NCBI RefSeq assembly: GCF_019972115.1
Contig: NZ_BPFJ01000002.1
Span: forward strand, 124,001-188,000
DNA from: Sulfurovum sp. TSL6
GTDB taxonomy: Bacteria > Campylobacterota > Campylobacteria > Campylobacterales > Sulfurovaceae
Length of the DNA: 64,000 nt
Direction: 5' to 3'
The notes under the pieces were generated by a model. It did no database searches. It was not told where the DNA came from and was given only the letters and a program-made list of their open reading frames with translations. The translations under genes and the position numbers were made by a program. Positions 9,388-18,499 of the stretch are shown in pieces; positions within the stretch are counted from its first letter, which is position 1, and the number at the start of each line of letters is the position of its first letter.

Positions 9388-9951
9388 ATGTTAAAAAAAG
9401 TCATTATATTCTTGTTTCTGTCTGTCATCTCTCTTTATGCAGTAGAAGAGCGAAATATCCAAAAAGTGATGGATAGCAAAGTGAGACAGGTTTTAGATAT
9501 TTTAAAAAACAAGACATTGTCCCAAAAACAAAAAGATCAAAAAAATGTTCGTATTATAGACGATGTCTTTGACTACAGTATCATGTCACAAATAAGCTTG
9601 GGCAAAAGATGGAAAACCCTTACGAAAAATGAAAAAACACAATTTTCCAAAGCTTTTGAGCAAAAGATAAAACATTCATACCTAGATAAACTAAGACTGT
9701 ACAACAATGAAAAAGTGATCATTAAAAACTTGAAAAAAGTCAAAACAAATCGCATTACCTTGGAAACACTGGTTATAGGTCTTGACGATACCTATAAAGT
9801 TATCTATCTGTTTTACAAGAAAAAACAAAATAATCAGTGGTATATTTATGATGTGGAATTGGTTGGTGTGAGCATTATTCAAACCTATAGAAAACAGTTT
9901 TCAGAATTTTTGAAAACAAAAACGGTCAAACAGCTTATAGAATCACTCTAA
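9388..9951 (+). CDS. mlaC: MlaC-like periplasmic phospholipid-binding protein
   Basis: 187 residues with signal peptide MLKKVIIFLFLSVISLYA. The body matches the MlaC/Ttg2D fold: a repeated helical part with FDYSIMSQISLGKRWKTLTKNEKTQFSKAF, then the beta-sheet part ending in WYIYDVELVGVSIIQTYRKQF. MlaC shuttles lipid between MlaA and an inner-membrane transporter. It lies 18 bases after mlaA and 46 bases before a large RND protein, which fits a lipid-transfer operon. Older names are Ttg2D and toluene tolerance protein. Confidence 0.9.
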   Translation: MLKKVIIFLFLSVISLYAVEERNIQKVMDSKVRQVLDILKNKTLSQKQKDQKNVRIIDDVFDYSIMSQISLGKRWKTLTKNEKTQFSKAFEQKIKHSYLDKLRLYNNEKVIIKNLKKVKTNRITLETLVIGLDDTYKVIYLFYKKKQNNQWYIYDVELVGVSIIQTYRKQFSEFLKTKTVKQLIESL

Positions 9952-9997
9952 GTCATTCTGTAGACAAAGGCCTTTATATATGATAAAAAGATAATCG

Positions 9998-12487
9998 ATG
10001 CTAACTACACTTTATCAAAAACTGATACTTAAATATCCCTTATCGGTTTTGATCATCCTTATCAGCAGCATACTCATTTTTGGCATTAATGTCCTGAAAC
10101 TGGAGATAGATGCTTCTGCAGAAACGCTTCTTTTAAATGATGATAAAGACTTGGCATTTTCCAGAACTGTAGCAAAAAGATTTCAAACCAATGATCTCCT
10201 TATTATTGCCTATAAACCCAAACAGAATCTACTCTCTCCAGAAAGCCTGCAAACATTAACACGTATCTCTGAAGATCTAAAACAATTACCTAGTGTTGAA
10301 TCTGTGGATTCACTTATTAATGTACCTCTGTTTTTTTCACCTATCCGAGATATGGATGACCTGATCAATGAAACCAGGACCCTAAAGAGTCCTGACATCA
10401 ATCTATCCATGGTGAAACATGAGTTTTTGACCAGTCCTCTTTATAAAGACAGCCTTGTCAATAAAGATTTTACGATATCTTCGATCATCATCCATTTATA
10501 TCAGGATCCCGAATATTTCACACTTTTAGAAAAGAGAAACCGTTTACTTGATAAACAAAGGAACGCTTCTCTTACCAAGAAAGAGGAACAGACACTGGAT
10601 GAAGTCTCTATCGCATTTAAAGAACACAGGGATGAACAGCGTATTCTTGACAATCAGAATATTAAAGAAATTCGCTCTCTGATCTCAAAGTACCAAAATG
10701 ATGCCACATTTTTTTTAGGTGGTGTTCAAATGATCTCCAACGATATTGTTGGATTTATCAAAAATGATCTGCTTATTTATGGAAGTACCCTGATACTCCT
10801 TATTATCCTTGTTTTGGGTTTTGTTTTCAAAAGAGCAAGATGGGTGATGCTGCCTATTCTTATCTGTGCTCTGTCCGTCATTGCTATCACCAGCAGTCTG
10901 GGATATTTTGGATGGGAGATCACTGTTATCTCTTCAAACTTTATTGCCTTGCAGCTCATTATTACCATTTCTATCGTTTTACATCTTATTGTAAGGTATG
11001 AAGAACTGTTGACACTTTACCCTCATGCTTCATCCAAAAGACTTATTTTAGTTACGATGATTACAAAAGCCACACCTACTTTCTTTGCTATTATCACTAC
11101 GATCGCAGGGTTTTCTTCACTGCTCTATTCTCATATCTATCCTGTCATTAATCTGGGTTGGATGATGAGTGCAGGGATCTCCATGTCACTTTTTATTGCA
11201 TTTATTGTTTTTCCTGCTGTACTGATGTTACTAAAAAAAAGACCTCCTATCAAGCGTAAGAGATCTATGGCCTTTATACCCTCTCTTACTGCCAGAATTG
11301 TATTACATGATAAAAAAGCGATCTATATCATCACCTTCCTTTCTATTGTATTTAGTATCACAGGGGCTTCACAGCTTATTGTAGAAAACAGTTTTATCAA
11401 CTACTTCAAAAAAGATACGGATATCTATAAAGGTATGAAGATTATAGACCAGGAGCTAGGAGGGACCACTCCCTTAGATGTCATACTCACGCTATCGGAT
11501 GAGAACAGTACCTACTCACCTACCGATGCGACACAAGAAGATACGGATGAAGAGGCAGATTCCTTCGAAGATGAATTCAGTCTTGTAGAGAACCAAGACC
11601 AATACTGGTTCACGGATGAAAAGATCAAGATCATCAAAAAAGTCCATAACTATTTAACACAGCTAGAACAGGTAGGTGAGGTACAGTCTTTTGCCACACT
11701 TCTTGATACAGGAAAAGTACTCAATGAAAACAAAGATCTAGACAGTATAGATCTCGCTTTGATCTATAAAAAACTCCCTCAAAAATATAGAGATGTGATA
11801 CTGACCCCTTACGTCGATATTGAACATAACCAGCTAAGGTTTTCTACACGTATCGTAGATTCTAGTGAATCTTTACGAAGGGACGCATTACTGAAAAAGA
11901 TCAAAAGTGACCTCACACAAATCATAGATCCTGATGTCGCCACGGTACAGCTCTCAAATCTCATGGTTCTTTACAATAATATGCTGCAATCCCTGTTCCA
12001 TTCACAGATCACAATGATCGGTCTTGTATTGCTCATCGTTTTCCTCATGTTCCTTCTACTGTTCAGGTCCCTGAAACTCACATTTATTGCGTTGATCGTC
12101 AATATTGTTCCTATAGCTCTGGTCTTTGGATTTATGGGCTGGTTACACATTCCTCTGGATATTATGACGATTACCATCGCTGCCATAGCTATGGGTATAG
12201 GTATTGATGACACGATACATTATATTCACCGATTTAAAGTTGAATTTGAAAAAGACAATTTATACTATTTTACGATGCATCGAACAAGCAACAGCATTGG
12301 GAATGCTTTGTACTTTACCACACTTGTCATCGTGATAGGTTTTTCCATTCTGACATTGTCAAATTTGATCCCGACCATTTATTTTGGTCTGCTTACAATG
12401 GTGGTGATGGTCGCTGCACTCACGTCAGATATGATACTTTTACCAAAACTTTTACTTTTAATTAAGCCATTCAAAAAATCAAAATAA
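9998..12487 (+). CDS. RND/MMPL-family exporter linked to MlaA-MlaC
   Basis: 829 residues in two similar halves, each with one N-terminal membrane helix, a large periplasmic loop and a five-helix block, the layout of MMPL/HpnN-type RND proteins. The second half has the hallmark GIGIDDTIHYIHRF with its acidic pair in the membrane region. Such proteins use proton flow to move lipids or hydrophobic compounds. Co-transcription with mlaA and mlaC suggests lipid transport between the membranes; in Campylobacter the trio Cj1371-Cj1373 has the same order (recalled). An acidic segment of about 20 residues (near 510-530) sits in the second periplasmic loop. Substrate unknown. Confidence 0.85.
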   Translation: MLTTLYQKLILKYPLSVLIILISSILIFGINVLKLEIDASAETLLLNDDKDLAFSRTVAKRFQTNDLLIIAYKPKQNLLSPESLQTLTRISEDLKQLPSVESVDSLINVPLFFSPIRDMDDLINETRTLKSPDINLSMVKHEFLTSPLYKDSLVNKDFTISSIIIHLYQDPEYFTLLEKRNRLLDKQRNASLTKKEEQTLDEVSIAFKEHRDEQRILDNQNIKEIRSLISKYQNDATFFLGGVQMISNDIVGFIKNDLLIYGSTLILLIILVLGFVFKRARWVMLPILICALSVIAITSSLGYFGWEITVISSNFIALQLIITISIVLHLIVRYEELLTLYPHASSKRLILVTMITKATPTFFAIITTIAGFSSLLYSHIYPVINLGWMMSAGISMSLFIAFIVFPAVLMLLKKRPPIKRKRSMAFIPSLTARIVLHDKKAIYIITFLSIVFSITGASQLIVENSFINYFKKDTDIYKGMKIIDQELGGTTPLDVILTLSDENSTYSPTDATQEDTDEEADSFEDEFSLVENQDQYWFTDEKIKIIKKVHNYLTQLEQVGEVQSFATLLDTGKVLNENKDLDSIDLALIYKKLPQKYRDVILTPYVDIEHNQLRFSTRIVDSSESLRRDALLKKIKSDLTQIIDPDVATVQLSNLMVLYNNMLQSLFHSQITMIGLVLLIVFLMFLLLFRSLKLTFIALIVNIVPIALVFGFMGWLHIPLDIMTITIAAIAMGIGIDDTIHYIHRFKVEFEKDNLYYFTMHRTSNSIGNALYFTTLVIVIGFSILTLSNLIPTIYFGLLTMVVMVAALTSDMILLPKLLLLIKPFKKSK

Positions 12488-12539
12488 TACAATTTTCAAT
12501 CATCCCCTCAAAATTAATATCTCCTTTTATAAAATATGT

Positions 12540-12545
12540 TACAAT
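12540..12545 (+). promoter_or_regulatory. -10 box of the M3 oligopeptidase gene
   Basis: TACAAT about 30 bases before the preferred start of the peptidase gene. The predicted leader is short and no clear Shine-Dalgarno follows. Confidence 0.4.
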
Positions 12546-12575
12546 CGAAAAAATAAAATAATGGACCCATACCCT

Positions 12576-14525
12576 ATGTTTCAAGAATTCAAAATAAACA
12601 ATTTAGAACAATTTCCCAAAGATTTAGACACGCTTTTAAACCAGCAAAGAGAGAGTATCAAGGATATCACTGTAAATGCTGAGAGCAATTATGAAAAAGT
12701 CCTTAAACCCTTGCAGGACCTAGATGAAGAATTAGGGCTTTTCTTTACCCCGCTTGCTCATCTTAACTCAGTGATGAACTCAGAGGAAACACAAAAAGCC
12801 TATGAAGAGTCTATCCCTCTACTTTCTAAGTTCAGTTCTGAAATGGCACAAAATGAAGCCCTGTTTAAAAAGATTGAAACGATCAAAGCAGATTCCAAGG
12901 AAGCGCAAAAAGTTCTAGAACATGAAGTCAGAGGCTTTGTACTCTCTGGGGTCAATCTCCCCGAAGACAAGAAAAAACGTATGGAAGAGATCAACCTCAA
13001 ACTCTCTGAACTTTCTAACCAATTTTCACAAAACCTTCTTGATGCGACCAATGCCTATGAACTCATCATCGAAGATGAAAAAGATGTTGAGGGCATGCCT
13101 CAGTCTGATATCGATGCAGCCAAAGAGGAGATCGATGGAAAAACCGTTTATAAATTTACACTTCAGATTCCTAGTTATCTGGCCTACATGACTTACGGGC
13201 CTAACCGTACATATAGAAAAGAACTCTCTAAAGCCTATGCCACCAGAGCGCCTGAAAATGCAGAAGTGATAGACCAGATCCTGGCACTCAAACATGAAAA
13301 ATCACAACTGTTGGGCTTTAGCTCTTATGCGCAGTATGCCCTAGAGACACGTGATGCAAGTCATGAAGATGATGTCATCACATTCTTAAATGAATTGGCT
13401 GATGCTGCCTTGCCTCAAGCCAAAAATGAACTGGCTGAACTTAAAACATTTGCACGTAAAACAGATGGCATAGAAGACTTAGCAGGGTATGATGTAGGGT
13501 ACTATTCAGAAAAACTGAAAAAAGAAAAGTTTGACTTTGATGATACGATGACCAAACCTTACTTTGAACAAGAGAAGGTTTTAGAAGGACTATTGTACAT
13601 AGTCTCAGAACTGTTTGGGGTCACCTTTGAACCTGCAGACGTACCGACCTGGCACGCATGTGTGAAACCTTTTGACATCTTCGAAGAAGGCAAACTCTCC
13701 GGACGTATCTACTTTGATCTTGAAGCGCGTAAAGAAAAACGCGGAGGGGCATGGATGAATGACTGGGAGACACACTATGTGGATGCTAAAGGAGAATTAC
13801 ACCTTCCCTCAGCTTTCATCGTATGTAACTTCTCGCCAACGACACCCAAGACACCATCACTGCTAAGACATGACGATGTCGTAACCCTCTTTCATGAAAT
13901 GGGACATGCTATCCATCACCTCTTTGGAAAATGTAAAGAGCGTTCGGTCTCAGGTATTAACGGTGTGGCATGGGATGTGGTAGAGTTTCCTTCACAGTTT
14001 TTGGAGAACTTTGCTTATGAAGCAGCGATCTTAAAACGTTTTGGTTTTCACTATGAAACAGGTGAGCCTATCTCAGAGGAGCTGATGGCAAAAATAAAAG
14101 AGACCAAAAACTTCCAGGCAGCCCTTGGTATCCTGCGTCAGGTAGAATTTTCTCTGTTTGATTTTGTTCTGCATCAAGACCTTTACCAAGGTGAAGAAGT
14201 GCAGACATTGCTCGATGGCATCAGAGAAAAAACGTCTTTGCTTACACCGCCGAGTTATAACAAATTTCAACATGGATTTGCACATATCTTTGCCGGTGGC
14301 TATGCTGCAGGGTACTACAGTTATAAATGGGCTGAAGTACTCTCTGCAGATGCTTTTTTCTCTTGTTTGGATAATGAATCAGGATTTAACAAAGAACGTG
14401 CAAAAGGGTATAAAGAGTATATCCTTGCAAGCGGTGGTGCGATTGAAATGTCTGAGCTCTACGAAGAGTGGCTTGGACGAAAAGCAGATGTTCAGAGTCT
14501 GATCAAACTCTATGAAATAGTATAA
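12576..14525 (+). CDS. prlC: M3-family oligopeptidase (oligopeptidase A-like)
   Basis: 649 residues if started at MFQEFKI; an ATG 15 bases earlier (12561) is equally open and neither has a good Shine-Dalgarno, so the start is uncertain. The zinc site HEMGH falls at residues 440-444, with the second-half metal ligand region LENFAYE downstream. The protein has the full mostly helical M3A fold and normal length. Oligopeptidase A degrades short cytoplasmic peptides, including cleaved signal peptides. It stands alone after the mla operon. PepF or Dcp are less likely given the N-terminus and length. Confidence 0.9.
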   Translation: MFQEFKINNLEQFPKDLDTLLNQQRESIKDITVNAESNYEKVLKPLQDLDEELGLFFTPLAHLNSVMNSEETQKAYEESIPLLSKFSSEMAQNEALFKKIETIKADSKEAQKVLEHEVRGFVLSGVNLPEDKKKRMEEINLKLSELSNQFSQNLLDATNAYELIIEDEKDVEGMPQSDIDAAKEEIDGKTVYKFTLQIPSYLAYMTYGPNRTYRKELSKAYATRAPENAEVIDQILALKHEKSQLLGFSSYAQYALETRDASHEDDVITFLNELADAALPQAKNELAELKTFARKTDGIEDLAGYDVGYYSEKLKKEKFDFDDTMTKPYFEQEKVLEGLLYIVSELFGVTFEPADVPTWHACVKPFDIFEEGKLSGRIYFDLEARKEKRGGAWMNDWETHYVDAKGELHLPSAFIVCNFSPTTPKTPSLLRHDDVVTLFHEMGHAIHHLFGKCKERSVSGINGVAWDVVEFPSQFLENFAYEAAILKRFGFHYETGEPISEELMAKIKETKNFQAALGILRQVEFSLFDFVLHQDLYQGEEVQTLLDGIREKTSLLTPPSYNKFQHGFAHIFAGGYAAGYYSYKWAEVLSADAFFSCLDNESGFNKERAKGYKEYILASGGAIEMSELYEEWLGRKADVQSLIKLYEIV

Positions 14526-14534
14526 TGATCTTCT

Positions 14535-14566
14535 GTCACTCTAAGGATAGGTATCCTAAGAGTGAC
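14535..14566. repeat. 15-bp inverted repeat after the oligopeptidase gene
   Basis: Left arm GTCACTCTAAGGATA and right arm TATCCTAAGAGTGAC, one mismatch, 2-base spacer. It starts 10 bases after the peptidase stop. There is no T-run, so it is a weak case for an intrinsic terminator; it may stabilise the mRNA 3' end or be a protein site. Confidence 0.5.
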
Positions 14567-14586
14567 AAGGTAGAAAGGAGCCTTTC

Positions 14587-15102
14587 GTGAACGAATACCG
14601 TTCTCTTGTATTAACCGTGATTGCCATCTTTACAATTACTTTACTGGCTGCCTATTTTAGTCCCTCATTCGCGGAACAAAAAACATACTTAGAACTTTTT
14701 ATACTTTTTGGAAGCTTGCTTTTCATCTTTGCTGTGGTGGTGATCTTTGCAACACTGGGATTTCACTCTTTTGCACTCTTTTTGAGTCTCTTTCTTGCTG
14801 CAGTGATCGCCATGTATGGGGTATTGGGTGCTTTGCTTATAACGGCTGTCACCTATTTTCTGTGGGGTTCTATCTTCGCGATGGAAGTACTTTTGTTTTA
14901 TAATGGGAGTGAAAGTGCCAAAGCGTGGTTTGTATCCCGTTATGATTTTAAAACATTCAAGATGGAATATATTGCTTTTTATCCGCTGATGGGAATGCTC
15001 TATATTTTATTGGAGTTCATACCCTATCTCTTTTCTAAAGAGAAGTTGTTGAAGTTCACCCCTTCAAAAGTCTTGAAGGAGATGGAGGCATTATTGCAGT
15101 AA
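14587..15102 (+). CDS. Hypothetical integral membrane protein
   Basis: 171 residues starting at a GTG with AAGGAG seven bases upstream, which decides the start. Four membrane segments can be seen (about residues 8-24, 36-57, 60-80 and 85-105) and a fifth weaker one near 135-150; the C-terminus is basic and cytoplasmic-looking. I do not recognise a family. It follows the oligopeptidase in the same direction with a hairpin between them and converges on argG. No catalytic motif visible. Confidence 0.75.
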   Translation: MNEYRSLVLTVIAIFTITLLAAYFSPSFAEQKTYLELFILFGSLLFIFAVVVIFATLGFHSFALFLSLFLAAVIAMYGVLGALLITAVTYFLWGSIFAMEVLLFYNGSESAKAWFVSRYDFKTFKMEYIAFYPLMGMLYILLEFIPYLFSKEKLLKFTPSKVLKEMEALLQ

Positions 15103-15123
15103 AAAGCAACCAGTCAAACATGA

Positions 15124-16491
15124 CTAGTTCTTTTTAATATACTCTTCTTTTGATTCTTCTTTCTTACCAAATCCGAAAAATCTTTTGATTCTTTGACAGA
15201 TAGTAAATGAACCTGTCTCTATACGACACTCTTCTACTTCCTCTACTTCATCATTTTTTATCATTGAAGCGATACGCTCAGGCTGTTTTTTACCTTCAAT
15301 GATGAATCTAAGTGCATTCAGACGGATAAACCCTTCTGCATCTTTTTGGTTATATACTTCATCTTCTTCAAAGGTAGAGTGTTCTTCAGAATAGAGAGAG
15401 ATATCAGATCTTCTACCTACTACAGTCACATTTCCTTTGTAAAGTTTCAACTTTACATCCCCTTGAACATGTTCTTGTGTTGCATCAATAGCAGCCTGAA
15501 GCATCTTACGCTCCGCTGACCACCAGAAACCTTGGTAGATGAGTTTGGCATACTTAGGCATAAGCTCATCTTTCATATGTGCTTCTTCTCTGTCAAGTGT
15601 GATAGATTCGATAGCCCTGTGTGCTTTAAGCATGATAGTTCCACCCGGTGTCTCGTAACAACCACGTGCTTTCATACCTACATAACGGTTCTCTACGATA
15701 TCGATACGACCGATACCATGTTTATTACCATAGTCATTCAACGTTTTTAAAATGGTTGCAGGGCTCATCTCTTCACGGTTGATCGCTACAGGGTCACCAT
15801 TTTTATAGCTGATCGTGATATATTCTGGTTCATCTGGTGCTTTTTCCGGACTCACAGACCATAACCACATATCCTCTTCAGGTTCAGCATATGGATTTTC
15901 CAAATGTTCACCCTCATAAGAGATGTGAAGCAAGTTCGCATCCATAGAGTAAGGTTTTGGCTTTCCTTTTCCATCTATATCAATACCATGATCTGCTGCA
16001 TACTTCAAAAGCTTCGTACGTGAGTTCAAGTCCCACTCTCTCCATGGTGCGATAACTGCGATATCTGGGTCAAGTGCAAGGTAACCAAGTTCAAAACGTA
16101 CCTGGTCATTTCCCTTACCTGTTGCACCGTGACTTACTGCGTCCGCACCTGTTTTATGTGCGATCTCTATCTGCTTTTTAGAGATGAGTGGACGTGCAAT
16201 AGACGTCCCTAAAAGATACTCCCCCTCATAAATAGCATTGGCTCTGAACATAGGAAAAACAAAGTCTTTTACAAACTCTTCTCTCAGATCCAAGATGAAA
16301 ATATTTTCTTCTTTGATCCCCATATCCAATGCTTTCTGACGTGCAGGTTCTACCTCTTCACCCTGCCCAAGGTCAGCCGTGAAAGTAACCACTTCACACT
16401 CATACTCGTCTTGAAGCCATTTTAAAATAATACTTGTATCAAGCCCACCAGAGTAAGCCAGTACCGCTTTTTTAATCTTTCTTTTTGCCAT
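15124..16491 (-). CDS. argG: Argininosuccinate synthase with C-terminal extension
   Basis: The start is placed at [20 protein letters not shown], ten codons inside the longest frame. The PP-loop SGGLDTS, the [13 protein letters not shown] motif and [14 protein letters not shown] are intact, so it should join citrulline and aspartate using ATP in arginine synthesis. It is 455 residues; the short-type enzymes of Bacillus and Campylobacter are near 400-410. The extra ~50 residues at the end hold an acidic patch (DEVEEVEE), a Cys-containing stretch and a basic aromatic segment ([11 protein letters not shown]). In Campylobacter argG lies next to rplI (recalled); here other genes separate them. Confidence 0.95.
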   Translation of the reverse strand: MAKRKIKKAVLAYSGGLDTSIILKWLQDEYECEVVTFTADLGQGEEVEPARQKALDMGIKEENIFILDLREEFVKDFVFPMFRANAIYEGEYLLGTSIARPLISKKQIEIAHKTGADAVSHGATGKGNDQVRFELGYLALDPDIAVIAPWREWDLNSRTKLLKYAADHGIDIDGKGKPKPYSMDANLLHISYEGEHLENPYAEPEEDMWLWSVSPEKAPDEPEYITISYKNGDPVAINREEMSPATILKTLNDYGNKHGIGRIDIVENRYVGMKARGCYETPGGTIMLKAHRAIESITLDREEAHMKDELMPKYAKLIYQGFWWSAERKMLQAAIDATQEHVQGDVKLKLYKGNVTVVGRRSDISLYSEEHSTFEEDEVYNQKDAEGFIRLNALRFIIEGKKQPERIASMIKNDEVEEVEECRIETGSFTICQRIKRFFGFGKKEESKEEYIKKN

Positions 16492-16577
16492 GCTATAAGC
16501 CTTTAAATAATATTGTTGCAATTTTAGCGTAAATTTAGTTACGGATGGTTTTATATTTACTATTATTTTAACACATT

Positions 16578-17144
16578 CTATTCAGATACATAGGCTCCTC
16601 TTGCACCACTCACAACATTTTTAGACTTTTCTTTTTTACTTTTTTCAGCAATTTTTAAATTCACTTCATGCTCTTTAGCAATTAAATAGTTGCCATATGT
16701 TTCAAATTCATCCTCGCCTTTTGCATTTAACTGTTTTTCAAGAAGTCTAAGTTTTTGCTTTAATTTATCACTTAAAGTAATGATCTCTTGGTAATGTACG
16801 GCAGATATTTGAATGGCACCATCACTTAATGGTTTCTTTCTGCCAAATAGACTGCTTTTATTCTTTGATACGCATACTTCATAAATCTGCATAAAATTAT
16901 TATGTATGCTTTTCCATAATGCTTCAATTTCATATAAAGTATCAACACATGTGTTATCTCTAAATAGCATTGCCTCTTGCTCCAGCCACTTTCCGAAATC
17001 AATGTCGGACATATTTAATTCAATGTCTTCTTGTTTATGTGTATCCAATAACCCAGCCGATAATAATTTTATCATACCTACCCATCTGGTATGTTCTACT
17101 CTTGCTTGATGTAAATGATGAAGATATGTCTCTTTATGTGTCAT
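16578..17144 (-). CDS. CZB-domain-like cytoplasmic protein
   Basis: 188 residues from an ATG (17144) preceded by AAGGA; in-frame starts further upstream lack a Shine-Dalgarno. The first ~110 residues resemble the chemoreceptor zinc-binding (CZB) fold: [11 protein letters not shown], then [13 protein letters not shown], then [14 protein letters not shown]. In typical CZB the second block carries a zinc-binding Cys two residues before the Gly of GKW; here that position is Ile, and the last His pair is incomplete, so metal binding may be lost. A charged C-terminal tail follows. No signalling domain is attached. Possible role in redox, zinc or hypochlorite sensing is a guess. Confidence 0.55.
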   Translation of the reverse strand: MTHKETYLHHLHQARVEHTRWVGMIKLLSAGLLDTHKQEDIELNMSDIDFGKWLEQEAMLFRDNTCVDTLYEIEALWKSIHNNFMQIYEVCVSKNKSSLFGRKKPLSDGAIQISAVHYQEIITLSDKLKQKLRLLEKQLNAKGEDEFETYGNYLIAKEHEVNLKIAEKSKKEKSKNVVSGARGAYVSE

Positions 17145-17280
17145 TTCGTATTCCTTGTCCATATGATTGCTATGACTGATTTTCATTAGCTTATTAAAAA
17201 CTATTTTATCCCAAAGGAATACTTATATTTTTTATAAGATGATTAATTTTTAACCATCGTATAACACTAAATGCTTTTTT

Positions 17281-17622
17281 TTAATCATCAAACCCATATT
17301 TCTTCAAAATGATCTTCAAGACCGCTTTCTTATAGGCTCCAGTATGACGAAACACTTCTTTCCCGGACGCATCAAAAAATATCTGTGTGGGCATCTCTTT
17401 GAGTTTATAAATATCACGACTGACTATACGTTCTTTTTGACCGTCTATGGAATAAATTTGAAACTCCGGATGCACCTCTAATACTTCAGCAAAAATTTTG
17501 GACATCGCCAAACAGCTATAACAGTGTGACATACCAAAAGCTAAAATGGTAGGCTTACCATTGCCAATATTATGTTTTATGTATCTATATTCGTTCACAG
17601 GTAATGGCTTCTTTTCTGACAT
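17281..17622 (-). CDS. Thioredoxin-fold protein
   Basis: 113 residues; the ATG at 17622 is chosen because GGAG lies seven bases upstream, while the earlier in-frame ATG has none. The thioredoxin fold shows a redox motif CYSC in GMSHCYSCLAMSKIF and a later cis-proline region (KEMPTQIFFDASGKEV). No signal peptide, so it should act in the cytoplasm. Probably a thiol-disulphide reductase or thioredoxin-like helper; specific partner unknown. It reads away from pdxJ, and both promoters lie in the 93-base gap between them. Confidence 0.8.
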   Translation of the reverse strand: MSEKKPLPVNEYRYIKHNIGNGKPTILAFGMSHCYSCLAMSKIFAEVLEVHPEFQIYSIDGQKERIVSRDIYKLKEMPTQIFFDASGKEVFRHTGAYKKAVLKIILKKYGFDD

Positions 17623-17680
17623 TTTTGCTCCAAGCGTCTTATTAGGATGATTATACAAATCCTATCTTAAAAACTTTTGC

Positions 17681-17686
17681 TATAAT
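17681..17686 (+). promoter_or_regulatory. -10 box of the pdxJ operon
   Basis: TATAAT preceded by a T-rich stretch ending TTTTGC, about 30 bases ahead of the pdxJ ATG, which has its own AAGGAA Shine-Dalgarno. Confidence 0.65.
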
Positions 17687-17715
17687 CAAACTCATATTAT
17701 TCAAGGAAATTAAAC

Positions 17716-18498
17716 ATGTTATTGGGCGTAAATATTGACCATATTGCAGTACTAAGAGAAGCAAGAAAAGTAGCTGATCCTGATCCGATCGATGCACTGA
17801 GCATCTGTAAACGTGCAGGAGCCGACCAGATCACGATCCATCTTCGTGAAGACCGAAGACACATGCAAGATATGGATGCTAAAAATATTATAGCACTCTC
17901 TTCACTGCCCGTTAACCTAGAGTGTGCTATCTCTTCTGAAATGATAGATATCGCTTGTAACCTTAGACCCCATCGTGTAACCCTCGTACCTGAAAAACGT
18001 GAAGAGGTTACGACTGAGGGTGGTCTTGCTGTCACAGGAGACCAACCTAAACTCAAAGAAGCAATAAAAAGACTACAAAAGGAAGAGATAGAGGTCTCAC
18101 TGTTCATTGATCCTACTTTAGATGCTGTGAATGCATCACTTGACCTAGGTGTCGAGTGGATAGAGTTTCATACAGGAAAATATGCGAACATTTACGCGAT
18201 GCTCTATACAAACCTCTCGAAAACCCACCACAGCATACCAGAGCTTGAACTTTCACGTAAGATACTCAAACAAATGCTCAAGGATGAACTCTGCAACCTC
18301 CGTCTGCTCTCTTGTGATGCAATGGAGCTGGGATTACATGTGGCAGCAGGACATGGCCTTAATATGCAAAATGTCAAAGACATCGCCGAGATAGAAACCA
18401 TAGAAGAGCTGAATATCGGACAAAGCATTATCGCTCGTTCTGTCTATACCGGGCTCGAACAGGCTATCATAGATATGAAATCTATGCTGATAAGATAA
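17716..18498 (+). CDS. pdxJ: Pyridoxine 5'-phosphate synthase
   Basis: 260 residues with the PdxJ signature LLGVNIDHIAVLREARK at the start, the DQITIHLREDRRHM segment and GHGLNMQNV near the end. It condenses 3-amino-1-hydroxyacetone phosphate with deoxyxylulose 5-phosphate to make pyridoxine 5'-phosphate. pdxA follows after a single base, so the last two steps of the DXP-dependent vitamin B6 pathway are co-transcribed, as in other epsilonproteobacteria. First gene of a four-gene run ending in a bactofilin. Confidence 0.97.
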   Translation: MLLGVNIDHIAVLREARKVADPDPIDALSICKRAGADQITIHLREDRRHMQDMDAKNIIALSSLPVNLECAISSEMIDIACNLRPHRVTLVPEKREEVTTEGGLAVTGDQPKLKEAIKRLQKEEIEVSLFIDPTLDAVNASLDLGVEWIEFHTGKYANIYAMLYTNLSKTHHSIPELELSRKILKQMLKDELCNLRLLSCDAMELGLHVAAGHGLNMQNVKDIAEIETIEELNIGQSIIARSVYTGLEQAIIDMKSMLIR

Positions 18499-18499
18499 C

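Noticed and set aside
12561-12575. Longer start for the M3 oligopeptidase
   Set aside because: Adds five residues (MDPYP) without a better ribosome site; the MFQEFKI start was preferred, but the choice is weak.
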